Below are positions 8,889 to 17,082 of a DNA stretch of 64,000 bases, piece after piece. Position numbers and translations under genes: made by a program. The stretch is from Microbacterium sp. Its GTDB lineage: Bacteria > Actinomycetota > Actinomycetes > Actinomycetales > Microbacteriaceae. The DNA is taken from NCBI GenBank assembly GCA_029239635.1, contig JARBUN010000001.1, forward strand, positions 1-64,000. Reading direction: 5' to 3'. Within the stretch, counting starts at the first letter, position 1. Every line of letters starts with the position of its first letter. A model generated the notes under the pieces. It was not told the origin of the DNA and did not search any database. It saw nothing but the letters and a program-made list of their open reading frames with translations.

Positions 8889-9455
8889 TCAGACGGTCGC
8901 CGGGCGCCGGCGGCGCAGGACAGCTCCGACGCCGACAGCTGCTCCGGTGACGATCAACGCGCCGCCGGCGATCCACAACCCGGCCGTGGTGCCGCCGTCG
9001 ATCCCCGTCTTCGCGAGGGTGCTGGTGGACGGCGGGGTGGACGGCGAGGCGCTTTCCTTCGAGACGACCACGCGCGCGTGGAGAACCTTGCCGCTGACCG
9101 TCCCCGTGAAGGTCAGGTCGTAGGTGCCGATGGCGTTCGAGGGGAAGACGATCGGCACGGCGAGTGCGCCGGCCTTCGCACGGGTACGCAGGACCGTGTT
9201 CGTTTCGATCGCTGTCTTGACCATGCCGAGCGTCGCGCCCGACGCGTTTTCTCCGGTGATGGAGATCAACACGTCCTCGTCGTCTGTGAACGGTGCACCG
9301 TTCGTCGTGAAAGTCGAGGTCTGTCCGGGAGCGATCGTGCTCGGTGTCGCGATGGCGGCGGACGGATCGACGTAGGCGTTGGCGGCGGTCGGCGCCAACA
9401 GAGCGACTGCGGCCAGCGAGAGAGCGGCGGCAGCGCGGAGGATCGTGGTTTTCAT
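8889..9455 (-). CDS. Sortase-anchored surface protein (LAKTG)
   Basis: A 188-residue secreted protein. Residues 1-~27 are a signal peptide ending ANA. The mature part has an Ig-like beta-rich domain (TPSTIAPGQTSTFTTNG ... VVSKESA), then a Ser/Thr/Pro linker and the sorting signal LAKTG, a hydrophobic stretch and the tail RRRRPATV. LAxTG is the motif preferred by actinobacterial class E sortases, so covalent attachment to peptidoglycan is likely. No sortase gene lies in the window. The ATG is preceded by GGGGACC. The ligand or function of the displayed domain is unknown. Confidence 0.85.
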   Translation of the reverse strand: MKTTILRAAAALSLAAVALLAPTAANAYVDPSAAIATPSTIAPGQTSTFTTNGAPFTDDEDVLISITGENASGATLGMVKTAIETNTVLRTRAKAGALAVPIVFPSNAIGTYDLTFTGTVSGKVLHARVVVSKESASPSTPPSTSTLAKTGIDGGTTAGLWIAGGALIVTGAAVGVGAVLRRRRPATV

Positions 9456-9660
9456 GGTGGGTCCCCATCTCGGTGGCACGTGTGGCCGGCGGAAGTCGAA
9501 GAGCGACCCGTTTGATCTCAGCGGTTGAGGATCGCCCTCGGGCAGTCTTTCGGAGGGCCGGGCCGGGGAGCCGTGCGGGGAACGTGTATTCACGAACGAG
9601 GCTGATGGACTTCACCAGGGGCGTCGCCTCGAGAGGCATGGCACCGGGCGCCCGGCGGCG

Positions 9661-11433
9661 CTACCCCGCCGCGACACAGCCTTCGACCACGTTCCCGATG
9701 GCGGGGCTTCCGATCGTCGGGGTGACTCTCGCGTCGATCCGTGTCGTCCGGGGCGTCGACACCCGGAGATCGAGATGAGCCTGTTGTCCGGGGGCCAGCT
9801 GCACGGACCACTTCACCACCTGGCGGCCCTGCTCCGCACCTCCCGCGAAGCCGGCCGCCACCCCCTCCGTGGTCGACGTGCGCTCCTCGAGTCGTGCCCC
9901 GGCGGGGAGGTAGACGTAGACGCCCGTCAGCGCCTCGCCCACCGGGACCCCGTACGCGCCCTCGCCGGTCACGTAGGGCGAGAGGGTGCCGGGATCAGGG
10001 GCGTCGTTGCGCAACGTCACGCTCAGGGCCGCGGAATCCGGTCCGCACCACGCGACGTCGACCGTGGGATGAAGGTAGAAGTCCATCTTCGATCCGGTGC
10101 CGTCGTCGAGGTACACCCCGAAGGTCGTCCGGGTGGCGTCGGTGGTGGGCAGCGTGCCTTGCAGCGTCGTGTCATCGAGGACCGCCTGGTCGTCGGCATC
10201 CGCGTTCCACAGGAGCAGGCGATCCTCCGAGGCGGCGCGGCTGAGCGCATCGACCAGCTCGCGAGGATCGGCGCGCCCCTCGGCGAGAGCGGCGAACACG
10301 GCGGCGGAGGCCGCGCGGAAGAACGCGTCCTGCTGCGCGGGGTCGGGGTAGCGCCGGTAGACCTCCTGCAGCAGGAGGGGGACGGCGTTGTCCGCGGTGA
10401 GTTCGTCGCCCGTGGGGAGGGTGACAGGGCCCGTCGCCGTGAGCATGTAGCCGAGGGTGACGGGGTCGAGCGCGATCACCCCGTCGACGTCTCGTCCGCG
10501 GAGGCGCCGCCACATCTCCCGCGCGATCGGCGCGCCGACGGTGAAGTCGGGGATCTGCGTGACGTTCTGGATGAAGCGAGCCGGCCGGGTGTCGTAGAGG
10601 TCGCGCACCTCGGCGGGGAGATCGACGACCGGTTGCTCTGCTCCGGGTGGGAAGTCGGCCGCCGAGGCCTGGTCGACCAGCTCGATGCGTCCGCCATCGG
10701 TGTCGATCTGGGCCAGGGCTCCGACGATCCCGCCGAGCGAGCGCCACTCCGCGTTGTTCTGGAAGAGCACCAGATACGACCGCGGCCCGTCGGCGCCGAG
10801 CATGGTGGGGATCAACCGGGCTGCGCGGTGGAGGGCATCCGCCGAGTTCGCCGCCGTGTCGACCAGATCGCGCGCCCGCGTCACGCCGTCGCGCAGCGGT
10901 CCGAGGAGAGAACGGGTGTCGATGGCGGACAGCTCGGCCGTGGCCGTATGGAGCTGGGCCGACGCGGTGCCGGCGACAGGTTCGAGCGCGGAGATCACCT
11001 CGATGTCGAAAGCGCCGTCCTTCGGCCGGAGTGCCTCGTCGGACAGCCCGGATGCGGCGGTCGCCAACGGACCGAGACCGTCGGAGACGGCGTCGTCGAG
11101 AGTCGCCGACGTCACCGCGAGGGCGCTGAGTTGCGGCCCGATCCAGGGGAGTGTCTCGGCGAGCGACCAGATCGGGTCGCTCGTGAGCTCTCGCGCCGCG
11201 GAGGTCTCCTCACGCACCGTCGAGAGGACGGGGGCGAGGGTGGGAGGGTCGTCGATGTCGCTTGCGGCATCCTGGACGGCCCGCTGAGCGGCCGTCAGGT
11301 GGGTGACAGCGAGACCCCCTCTCACGCCGACCCACAGGGTCGCGAAGAGGCCCAGGACCAGGGCCGCTGCCGCGCACCAGGCGAAGACCCGCCCGGCCCG
11401 GGCCGCCGGTCGATGGTCGTACGTATCCGTCAC
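9661..11433 (-). CDS. DUF4012 domain membrane protein
   Basis: About 590 residues. One N-terminal transmembrane segment (VFAWCAAAALVLGLFATLW) is followed by a large extracytoplasmic region of the DUF4012 type, with motifs such as YLVLFQNNAEWRSLGG and DPVTLGYMLTATGPV. Proteins of this family often sit in surface-polysaccharide or cell-wall gene sets, but no biochemical activity is established that I know of. I chose GTG at 11433; no start has a clear ribosome site, and GTG at 11481 would add 16 residues. It is divergent from the lipoprotein gene at 11519. Confidence 0.8.
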   Translation of the reverse strand: MTDTYDHRPAARAGRVFAWCAAAALVLGLFATLWVGVRGGLAVTHLTAAQRAVQDAASDIDDPPTLAPVLSTVREETSAARELTSDPIWSLAETLPWIGPQLSALAVTSATLDDAVSDGLGPLATAASGLSDEALRPKDGAFDIEVISALEPVAGTASAQLHTATAELSAIDTRSLLGPLRDGVTRARDLVDTAANSADALHRAARLIPTMLGADGPRSYLVLFQNNAEWRSLGGIVGALAQIDTDGGRIELVDQASAADFPPGAEQPVVDLPAEVRDLYDTRPARFIQNVTQIPDFTVGAPIAREMWRRLRGRDVDGVIALDPVTLGYMLTATGPVTLPTGDELTADNAVPLLLQEVYRRYPDPAQQDAFFRAASAAVFAALAEGRADPRELVDALSRAASEDRLLLWNADADDQAVLDDTTLQGTLPTTDATRTTFGVYLDDGTGSKMDFYLHPTVDVAWCGPDSAALSVTLRNDAPDPGTLSPYVTGEGAYGVPVGEALTGVYVYLPAGARLEERTSTTEGVAAGFAGGAEQGRQVVKWSVQLAPGQQAHLDLRVSTPRTTRIDARVTPTIGSPAIGNVVEGCVAAG

Positions 11434-11518
11434 GCAGGAACAATACGGCGCTCCCGTCCGGGGCCGGGGCCAGGGTCGCACGGCTCACCCTAGACTTAAC
11501 CCGGATCGGGGAGGGTGC

Positions 11519-12145
11519 ATGCGGAACAGGGTGCGAAAGGGGCGTGTCGCGCTCGGCGCGATGATCGGACTGATGACGATCGCCGTCGCAGGTTGCGGTG
11601 CTCCGCCCTGGGCCCAAGGCGGGGGCGCCGGTTCCGCGTCTCCGACGCCGTCGCAGGTCTCCACCCCGGCGCCTCAGCCGGTGGCCAACGACCTTTCGAG
11701 CGGGTCGACGCAGAAGACCGTCACCGCGGGGGCGGTGTCCGCGACGGTGAACTACTGGTCGACGCTGTCCATGGACAAGTGGACACCGACGGCGCTCAAA
11801 CCGGTGAGCCTTTCCATGGTCACCACGGTGACTCCGGACGACGGTCAGAAGGTCTATCTCCAGCGCGCGACGATGACCGCCGTGCCCGGGAACGAGACGC
11901 AGTCGTTCGCGCCGCTCGCCGCGCAGACCGATCAGTCGAACGCACCCGGCTACCTGGTCCTCGCGCCGTACAGCTACTCCCAGACCTTCAACGTCGGTGA
12001 GGTGCCCGCCGAGGCGACCTTCGTCACCCTTCAGTTCACCTACGAGTACCTCGTCCAGGCGACGCCGACGTCGGACGAGTACGCCAAGCAGACGGCCAGC
12101 GACACGCTCACGGTGGCCATCGCGCGGAGCGGGTCCGCGGGCTGA
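11519..12145 (+). CDS. Predicted lipoprotein A of a paralogous pair
   Basis: A 208-residue lipoprotein. A basic N terminus (MRNRVRKGR) and hydrophobic stretch end in the lipobox VAGC at C26. A Ser/Thr/Pro-rich linker follows, then a single beta-rich domain. Its layout (KVYLQRATM ... FAPLAAQ ... TFNVGEVPAEATFVTLQFTYEYLV) resembles that of the lipoprotein at 15052, so they are probably distant paralogues. GGGGAGGG precedes the ATG. The next gene, on the opposite strand, ends 2 bases away. Function unknown; it may sense or bind something at the outer membrane face. Confidence 0.75.
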   Translation: MRNRVRKGRVALGAMIGLMTIAVAGCGAPPWAQGGGAGSASPTPSQVSTPAPQPVANDLSSGSTQKTVTAGAVSATVNYWSTLSMDKWTPTALKPVSLSMVTTVTPDDGQKVYLQRATMTAVPGNETQSFAPLAAQTDQSNAPGYLVLAPYSYSQTFNVGEVPAEATFVTLQFTYEYLVQATPTSDEYAKQTASDTLTVAIARSGSAG

Positions 12146-12146
12146 C

Positions 12147-13265
12147 TCAGAGCCGCACGCGCTCCCAGCGGTCGCCGCCGAGGCGCCGCGCCGTCGCCGC
12201 TGCGGCATCGGCCTGATCGATCAGGGCGTCGAAATCGTAGTCCGCCGCCTCCGCGGGGACCCATCCCACACTGGCCGAGAGCTGGACGGCGATCCACGAG
12301 GTGGCATCCATCTCGGTGAACTGTCGAAGGACGGTCCGGACGTACTCGCGCACCACCGGATCGGGGCGTGCCACGAGGACCACGAGATGACCGCTCGCCT
12401 TCCGACCGATGTCGGCTTCCGCGGGGAACGCCCCGGTGACGACCGCCTCGAACGCGGAGGTGATGTGCGACCAGTTGTTATCGCCCGCCGCGCTGCGAAG
12501 GTGCGCCGGATCGTCCACCTGGATCGAGAGCGCCACCCATCCGGACTCGCCGGCCCGACGGGCGCGGACCAGACGATCGGATGCCGTGACGGCGAACTGC
12601 GGCCACTCGGTCGCCGCGAGCGTGTACCCGGGGGAGGCGGACGTGAAGTACAGCAGGCTGACGGTGGCGCAGACGAGGTAGATGAGCATCGCGAGCCCGT
12701 TGAGCAAGCGGGGGAGCTGTAGGTCGCCGACGGCCGCGGGCGCGGCGATCGCCGAGATGATGCTCGCCAACGCGAGCGCGACGAATCCGGCGGACACGAT
12801 GAGAAGCGGCAGCATCAGCCGTTCCCGGGAGTCGGCGGAGCGACGGAGCTCGAAGATGGTCAATCCGGCGAAGACGGCCGCGCCGAGGAACGCCAGGCGG
12901 AAGGCCAGCCCGTAGACGGTGGCATCCGCGGTGAGGACGAACAGGGCCGCCGAGCAGACCGCCTGCACTCCGCCCAGCCAGGGGAGGGCGCGCACACCAC
13001 GACGCGCGCGGAATCCCGACCAGATGAGGGCGGGAGCGCCGAGGATCAGACCGAGACCCACGCGGCGGAGAGACTCGTCGCCCGTCGCCACACCCACCAC
13101 GGACGTCCAGGTGCTGGTCATCGCGAGCAGGAAGGCCAGCGACCAGAGCAGAGCCGCCCGGGAGGGACGGGGGAGGAACCCCAGGCTGACGATCATGATC
13201 GACGCCAGGGTGGTGACGGTGGCCTGCGCGAGGCTGAGGTTCGCGAGGGTCTCGACCGCTGTCAT
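12147..13265 (-). CDS. Membrane protein with degenerate GGDEF-like domain (A)
   Basis: A 372-residue protein with about seven hydrophobic segments (residues ~10-225) and a cytoplasmic C-terminal domain. The latter has the GGDEF-family frame (QLSASVGWVPAEAADYDFDALIDQADAAAATARRLGGDRW). At the catalytic turn it reads GRKASGHLVVLV instead of GG(D/E)EF. It should not make c-di-GMP; it may bind nucleotide or act as a signalling scaffold. It overlaps the stop of the sensor-kinase gene by 4 bases, so kinase and this protein are coupled. A similar protein is encoded at 15859-16932. Confidence 0.7.
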   Translation of the reverse strand: MTAVETLANLSLAQATVTTLASIMIVSLGFLPRPSRAALLWSLAFLLAMTSTWTSVVGVATGDESLRRVGLGLILGAPALIWSGFRARRGVRALPWLGGVQAVCSAALFVLTADATVYGLAFRLAFLGAAVFAGLTIFELRRSADSRERLMLPLLIVSAGFVALALASIISAIAAPAAVGDLQLPRLLNGLAMLIYLVCATVSLLYFTSASPGYTLAATEWPQFAVTASDRLVRARRAGESGWVALSIQVDDPAHLRSAAGDNNWSHITSAFEAVVTGAFPAEADIGRKASGHLVVLVARPDPVVREYVRTVLRQFTEMDATSWIAVQLSASVGWVPAEAADYDFDALIDQADAAAATARRLGGDRWERVRL

Positions 13266-14929
13266 TCCTCCCCGTCCTTCGCCGGGACGGGCAGGACCAC
13301 CGTGACCGTGGTGCCGGATCCGAGGTCGCTCTCGAGAGTCACCGAGCCGCCGTTCTCTTCGATGATCCCGCGGACGATCCCCATGCCGAGTCCCGTTCCG
13401 GGAGTCGAGCTGTCGCGGGCGGCCCGTGAACGGAAGTACGGGTCGAAGATGCGCGGCAGGTCTTCGGCGGGGATGCCGATGCCGGTGTCGGCGAAACGCA
13501 GCACCACGCTGTCGTCGCCGACCTCTGCCGAGAGGTGCACCGAGCCGCCGCCGGGCGTGTACTTGATGGCGTTGCTCAAGATGTTGTCGAAGGCCTGGCG
13601 GAGGCGGAAGGCGTCTCCCACGACCTCCGCGGCACCGGGGAGATCGTCGAGGATGGTCACGCGACGAGCGGCGGCGGCGGGTCGGAAGGATTCGAGCGAG
13701 GAGGCGATGATGCGCGTCGCGTCGGCGGTCTTCGGGGTGTCCTTCTCGCGGAACACCCCGCGGGAGTTCGCGAGGATCTCGGAGATGAGCTTCTGCATGC
13801 GCTCGCCCGCGCCGGCGATGACCTCGAGCTGCTCCCGGACCTTCGGGGAGAGACCAGGGTCGTCCAGAGCGAGATCGGCGTGACCGATGATCGCCGTCAG
13901 CGGGTTGCGCAGTTCGTGCGAGACCGTCGCAGCCAAGCGATCGCGCGCGCGTTCGGCTTCGATGAGGGCGGTGATGTCGTGGACGATCAGCAGCGTGCTC
14001 TCCGGCTCATCGGAGGAGACCAGTCGCCGCGTCGAGGCCGAGAGGGCATGCCAGTTGCCGTCGGCGTCGAAGAGCCAGGCCCGCTCGTCGTCGAACTGCT
14101 CTCCGCGCGCCGCCCGGGCGAAGGGGCGTTCCGATTCGTTGAGCGGCTCGCCCTGGAGGGTCGCGTACTCCACGGCGCTCCCGGGGCGCTGCGGTTCGTC
14201 GCGGTCGATCCCGTACAGCGACAGGTAGGTGTCGTTCAGGGCGAGGATCTCGCCGTCCGCCGACATGCGCGCGATCCCGGTGTCCAGACCGTTGAGGACC
14301 TGCGAGACCCGTCGTTCCTGTCCGGTGACGCGTTGGAGGGTGCCCTGCAACCTGCTGGCCTGCCGTCGGAGCAGCTGTTTGAAGGCGCGGGTCTGCCGCG
14401 ACGAGAGGTAGGCGGTGATGCCGATGAAGGTCAGTGAGAGAAGGACCACGATCAGCCGCAGCGCCGTGGCCGGTCCCGACCCGTTGGCGGCGGCGTCGAT
14501 GACGATGATCACACCGACGGTCGCGAGGGTGCTGACGAGCAGGCTCACGGCGAAGTGCGTGGCGATCCAGGTGATGGGGAACACCCAGAAGAACCCGAAG
14601 CGCAGATCGGTTCCGAAGCTCAGGAGCCCGATCCCGATGATGTCCCCGAACGGGATGACGGCCACCGCGTTGCGTGGCAGACGATGCCAGGGGACGATGA
14701 TCGCGACGGCGGTCAAGGCGATGACGACGCCCACGCCGGTCGAGAAGGTCCACACCGCGAACAGGGACGGCTCGAGCGCCTGCGTGAGCAACACGGTGAT
14801 GACCACGCTGGCCCCGAGGACGAGTTGCAGGAGCCAGACGGACCTCGTTCGGCTGCTGGGGCTGGACCCTTCGTCGGTCTGCGGCACCCGGGCCGGCGCC
14901 GCCGACGGAACCATCCTCCCCGCTGACAT
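13262..14929 (-). CDS. Membrane sensor histidine kinase with PAS domain
   Basis: A 555-residue kinase. Six hydrophobic segments (residues ~30-175) form an integral sensor module, followed by a short coiled linker, a PAS domain (~205-325), HisKA with H338 in TVSHELRNP, and HATPase_c with the N box (DNILSNAIKYTP), G1 (DTGIGIP) and G2 (GTGLGMGIV). No HAMP or receiver domain is seen. The ATG at 14929 has no clear ribosome site; upstream codons are also possible. The downstream degenerate GGDEF gene overlaps its 3' end. The nearest response regulator is at 18661; pairing is plausible but unproven. Confidence 0.88.
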   Translation of the reverse strand: MSAGRMVPSAAPARVPQTDEGSSPSSRTRSVWLLQLVLGASVVITVLLTQALEPSLFAVWTFSTGVGVVIALTAVAIIVPWHRLPRNAVAVIPFGDIIGIGLLSFGTDLRFGFFWVFPITWIATHFAVSLLVSTLATVGVIIVIDAAANGSGPATALRLIVVLLSLTFIGITAYLSSRQTRAFKQLLRRQASRLQGTLQRVTGQERRVSQVLNGLDTGIARMSADGEILALNDTYLSLYGIDRDEPQRPGSAVEYATLQGEPLNESERPFARAARGEQFDDERAWLFDADGNWHALSASTRRLVSSDEPESTLLIVHDITALIEAERARDRLAATVSHELRNPLTAIIGHADLALDDPGLSPKVREQLEVIAGAGERMQKLISEILANSRGVFREKDTPKTADATRIIASSLESFRPAAAARRVTILDDLPGAAEVVGDAFRLRQAFDNILSNAIKYTPGGGSVHLSAEVGDDSVVLRFADTGIGIPAEDLPRIFDPYFRSRAARDSSTPGTGLGMGIVRGIIEENGGSVTLESDLGSGTTVTVVLPVPAKDGEE

Positions 14930-15051
14930 TCTTCGAGTGTATCGACGGTGGTGTAGTCTTCTGCGCGCCATCCTGTCTCTGCTCGCCGTTTGTGCCCATC
15001 GGGGCACGTCGTCCGGTCAGACTCCCCCTGAGGCCTGCATCCCGCAGCGTG

Positions 15052-15843
15052 ATGGTCGTTCAGCGACCTCTGCGCCGCGCGCTCGCCCTCGCCACCGCGC
15101 TCGTCGTCGGCCCGATCGCCCTCAGCGGGTGCACCCAGGTCGTCGACGCGTTCAACGCGTTCCAGGCACAGTCCTCGGGCAACCAGTCCGTGGTGGTGCC
15201 GTCGGCTGCCCCGCAGGTCGCCGCGTCGAGCATGCCGTTCGACTCGCAGTTCACCTACGACGGTTCGGTCACCTTGTCATCCGAGGTCGCCGATGGCCTC
15301 GAGGTCCGCTTGGATGTCTGGGCGGTGAACCCCAAGCGCACGATGGAGTGGACGTCCGCGAACGAGAAGCAGTTCGGGTTCGCCGTCAACGTGTACGACC
15401 ACCGCGTCGACGAGAAGGCCGTGCTCGCCCAGAAGCGTCGCGTCTACCTCTCCTCCGTGTCGATCACCTCCCAGACCGCCCAGACCGGCGGCCAGGTGTC
15501 GAGCCCGTTCCAGTTCAGCGCCGACCCGCGCACGCTCGTGCCGTCCGACACCCAGCGGTCCGACCGCGGCCTCCTTCTGAACAGCTTCCAGGGCGGACTG
15601 CTCGTACCCACCACCTCGATCCGTCAGCTGCCGAACGACACCTACGGCATCACGCTCGAGTTCGCGCTGAACGTCGCCGTCGAGGGAGCGGCGAACACCG
15701 ACACGTCGTTCAGCCAGCAGACCGTGTACCAGTACCTCCCGATCGCGATCTCGACGAACGAGACGCAGGCCGCCCCGCAGAGCACGACCACGGACTCCAC
15801 CGGACGTGCTCCGGGATGGGGGCAGACCGGCGGCCAGGGCTGA
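15052..15843 (+). CDS. Predicted lipoprotein B of a paralogous pair
   Basis: A 263-residue lipoprotein with lipobox LSGC (C27) after a basic/hydrophobic signal, then a short Ser/Gln-rich linker and a beta-rich domain. Segments RVYLSSVSIT, FSADPRTLVPSD and YGITLEFALNV echo the order in the lipoprotein at 11519. A low-complexity Thr/Gly tail ends the protein (GWGQTGGQG). It ends 15 bases from the convergent degenerate GGDEF gene, repeating the lipoprotein/GGDEF-like arrangement at 11519-13265. An upstream in-frame GTG at 14992 is possible but would spoil the signal peptide. Confidence 0.75.
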   Translation: MVVQRPLRRALALATALVVGPIALSGCTQVVDAFNAFQAQSSGNQSVVVPSAAPQVAASSMPFDSQFTYDGSVTLSSEVADGLEVRLDVWAVNPKRTMEWTSANEKQFGFAVNVYDHRVDEKAVLAQKRRVYLSSVSITSQTAQTGGQVSSPFQFSADPRTLVPSDTQRSDRGLLLNSFQGGLLVPTTSIRQLPNDTYGITLEFALNVAVEGAANTDTSFSQQTVYQYLPIAISTNETQAAPQSTTTDSTGRAPGWGQTGGQG

Positions 15844-15858
15844 GCCCGGCCCCGCGGC

Positions 15859-16932
15859 TCAGCGGGCGAGGCCTTGGCGCGGGCGGAGGCGTCGACTCTC
15901 CATGAGGAGCGACACTCCGTCGACGTCATCCACACGGTGATGCTCGAACGCGAGATCCGGGGTGTCGTCGTACCCGATCGCCGGCATGGCGGCGGCGAAC
16001 ACCTCGCTCACGGATCGCTCGACGTGCGCGGCGTCGGTGCCGGCGGGGAGAAGAAGGAACACCGTGTCCCGGGCCGGCATCCCCGTGGCGACTCCGGGGA
16101 GCGCCGCGCGGGCCGCGTCGACGAGGGACGTGAGCATCTGCTCGGCTCGATCTGAACTGTGGGCCGCCCGGATGAGGTCGAGTTCGGGCAGCCGCACGAC
16201 GAACACATCGACACGGGCGTGCGCATGAAGAAGGGAAGCCGCGTCGCGCCGGAGCGCACCGCGGTCATGGGCTCGCGTGCCGGGAGCGGGGTCGTCGTCG
16301 AGCTGGCGGCCCATCTGCACGGCGGCGGCGGTCACGATCATGATCGCGAGCGCACTCACCACCGACGTGATCTCCGCGGAGGCGAGCTTCTCCCAGAGCG
16401 CCGAGTTCACTCCCGCGGTTCCGGCGACGATGAGGCGGCCGATGTTGAAGGCCGCGAAGACCCCCATCGCCGCCGCGAGAAGGACGGTTCCCCGGATCGC
16501 GTCGACCGGCCGGCGGCGCGCCTCGATCGCCGTCAAGGCGCTGAAGGCTGCGATCGCCGCCGTCTTCACGAGCATGGCCTCGTCGAGGGAGACGACGTAG
16601 GTCACGGCCAGCATGAGGATCGCGCCCGCACCCGCGCTGAGGGCCCCGATCGACGGTCGCGCGTTCAGACGTCGCACTCCGGCCCAGGCCAGTCCCGGTG
16701 CCAGCACGTTCGTCGCGTTGCCCACGGCGGCGGCGAACGTGCCGCCGCCCGTCTCTTCGAGGACGTTGAGGAAGGCGCAGGCGAGGGCGGCCAGCGCGGC
16801 GGCTCCGAAGTAGCGGACCAGTTCGGCGCGCGGGCCCCCGCGATCGTCGCCGTGGCGTCCGTGCGCCAGGAAGAGGACGGTCACGGCGAGGGCGGCGGCG
16901 GCGATGGCGGCGATGAGATCGAGGACGGCCAT
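15859..16932 (-). CDS. Membrane protein with degenerate GGDEF-like domain (B)
   Basis: A 357-residue protein built like the one at 12147: about seven hydrophobic segments (~1-210), then a cytoplasmic alpha/beta domain with GGDEF-type spacing. At the catalytic position it reads GMPARDTVFLLLP, so GG(D/E)EF is absent and cyclase activity is not expected. The end of the domain (DLAFEHHRVDDVDGVSLLMESRRLRPR) is even less conserved than in copy A. It is divergent from the GT2 gene at 17083, sharing the intergenic region that holds the phased repeats. Confidence 0.6.
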   Translation of the reverse strand: MAVLDLIAAIAAAALAVTVLFLAHGRHGDDRGGPRAELVRYFGAAALAALACAFLNVLEETGGGTFAAAVGNATNVLAPGLAWAGVRRLNARPSIGALSAGAGAILMLAVTYVVSLDEAMLVKTAAIAAFSALTAIEARRRPVDAIRGTVLLAAAMGVFAAFNIGRLIVAGTAGVNSALWEKLASAEITSVVSALAIMIVTAAAVQMGRQLDDDPAPGTRAHDRGALRRDAASLLHAHARVDVFVVRLPELDLIRAAHSSDRAEQMLTSLVDAARAALPGVATGMPARDTVFLLLPAGTDAAHVERSVSEVFAAAMPAIGYDDTPDLAFEHHRVDDVDGVSLLMESRRLRPRQGLAR

Positions 16933-16967
16933 CTGCGGGCGCTTTCTGCTTCTGCTCCCCTGAGCGG

Positions 16968-17020
16968 ATCTTGCGGAAATCTTGCGGCGACGATGCCGGA
17001 TCGCGGCGGCCGTCTTGCGG
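16968..17020 (+). promoter_or_regulatory. Three TCTTGCGG direct repeats on an 11-bp grid
   Basis: ATCTTGCGG occurs at 16968-16976 and 16979-16987 (11 bp apart), and GTCTTGCGG at 17012-17020, which is 33 bp (three times 11) further. All face the GT2 gene and lie 63-115 bases before its ATG. Direct repeats one helical turn apart are the usual target layout of OmpR-type response regulators, one of which is encoded at 18661. Assignment to that regulator is inference. Confidence 0.6.
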
Positions 17021-17082
17021 TGAACCTACCAGAGTGGGACAGGGCCGACACGCCGCCCCCTCCGAACAGGAAGACAACCGCC

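Noticed and set aside
12147-16932. Active diguanylate cyclases
   Set aside because: The two GGDEF-like domains read GRKASGH and GMPARDT where GG(D/E)EF is required, so c-di-GMP synthesis is not supported.
16159-17082. N-terminal extension of the GT2 frame
   Set aside because: The frame is open upstream but overlaps the degenerate GGDEF gene. The family start and ribosome site are at 17083.
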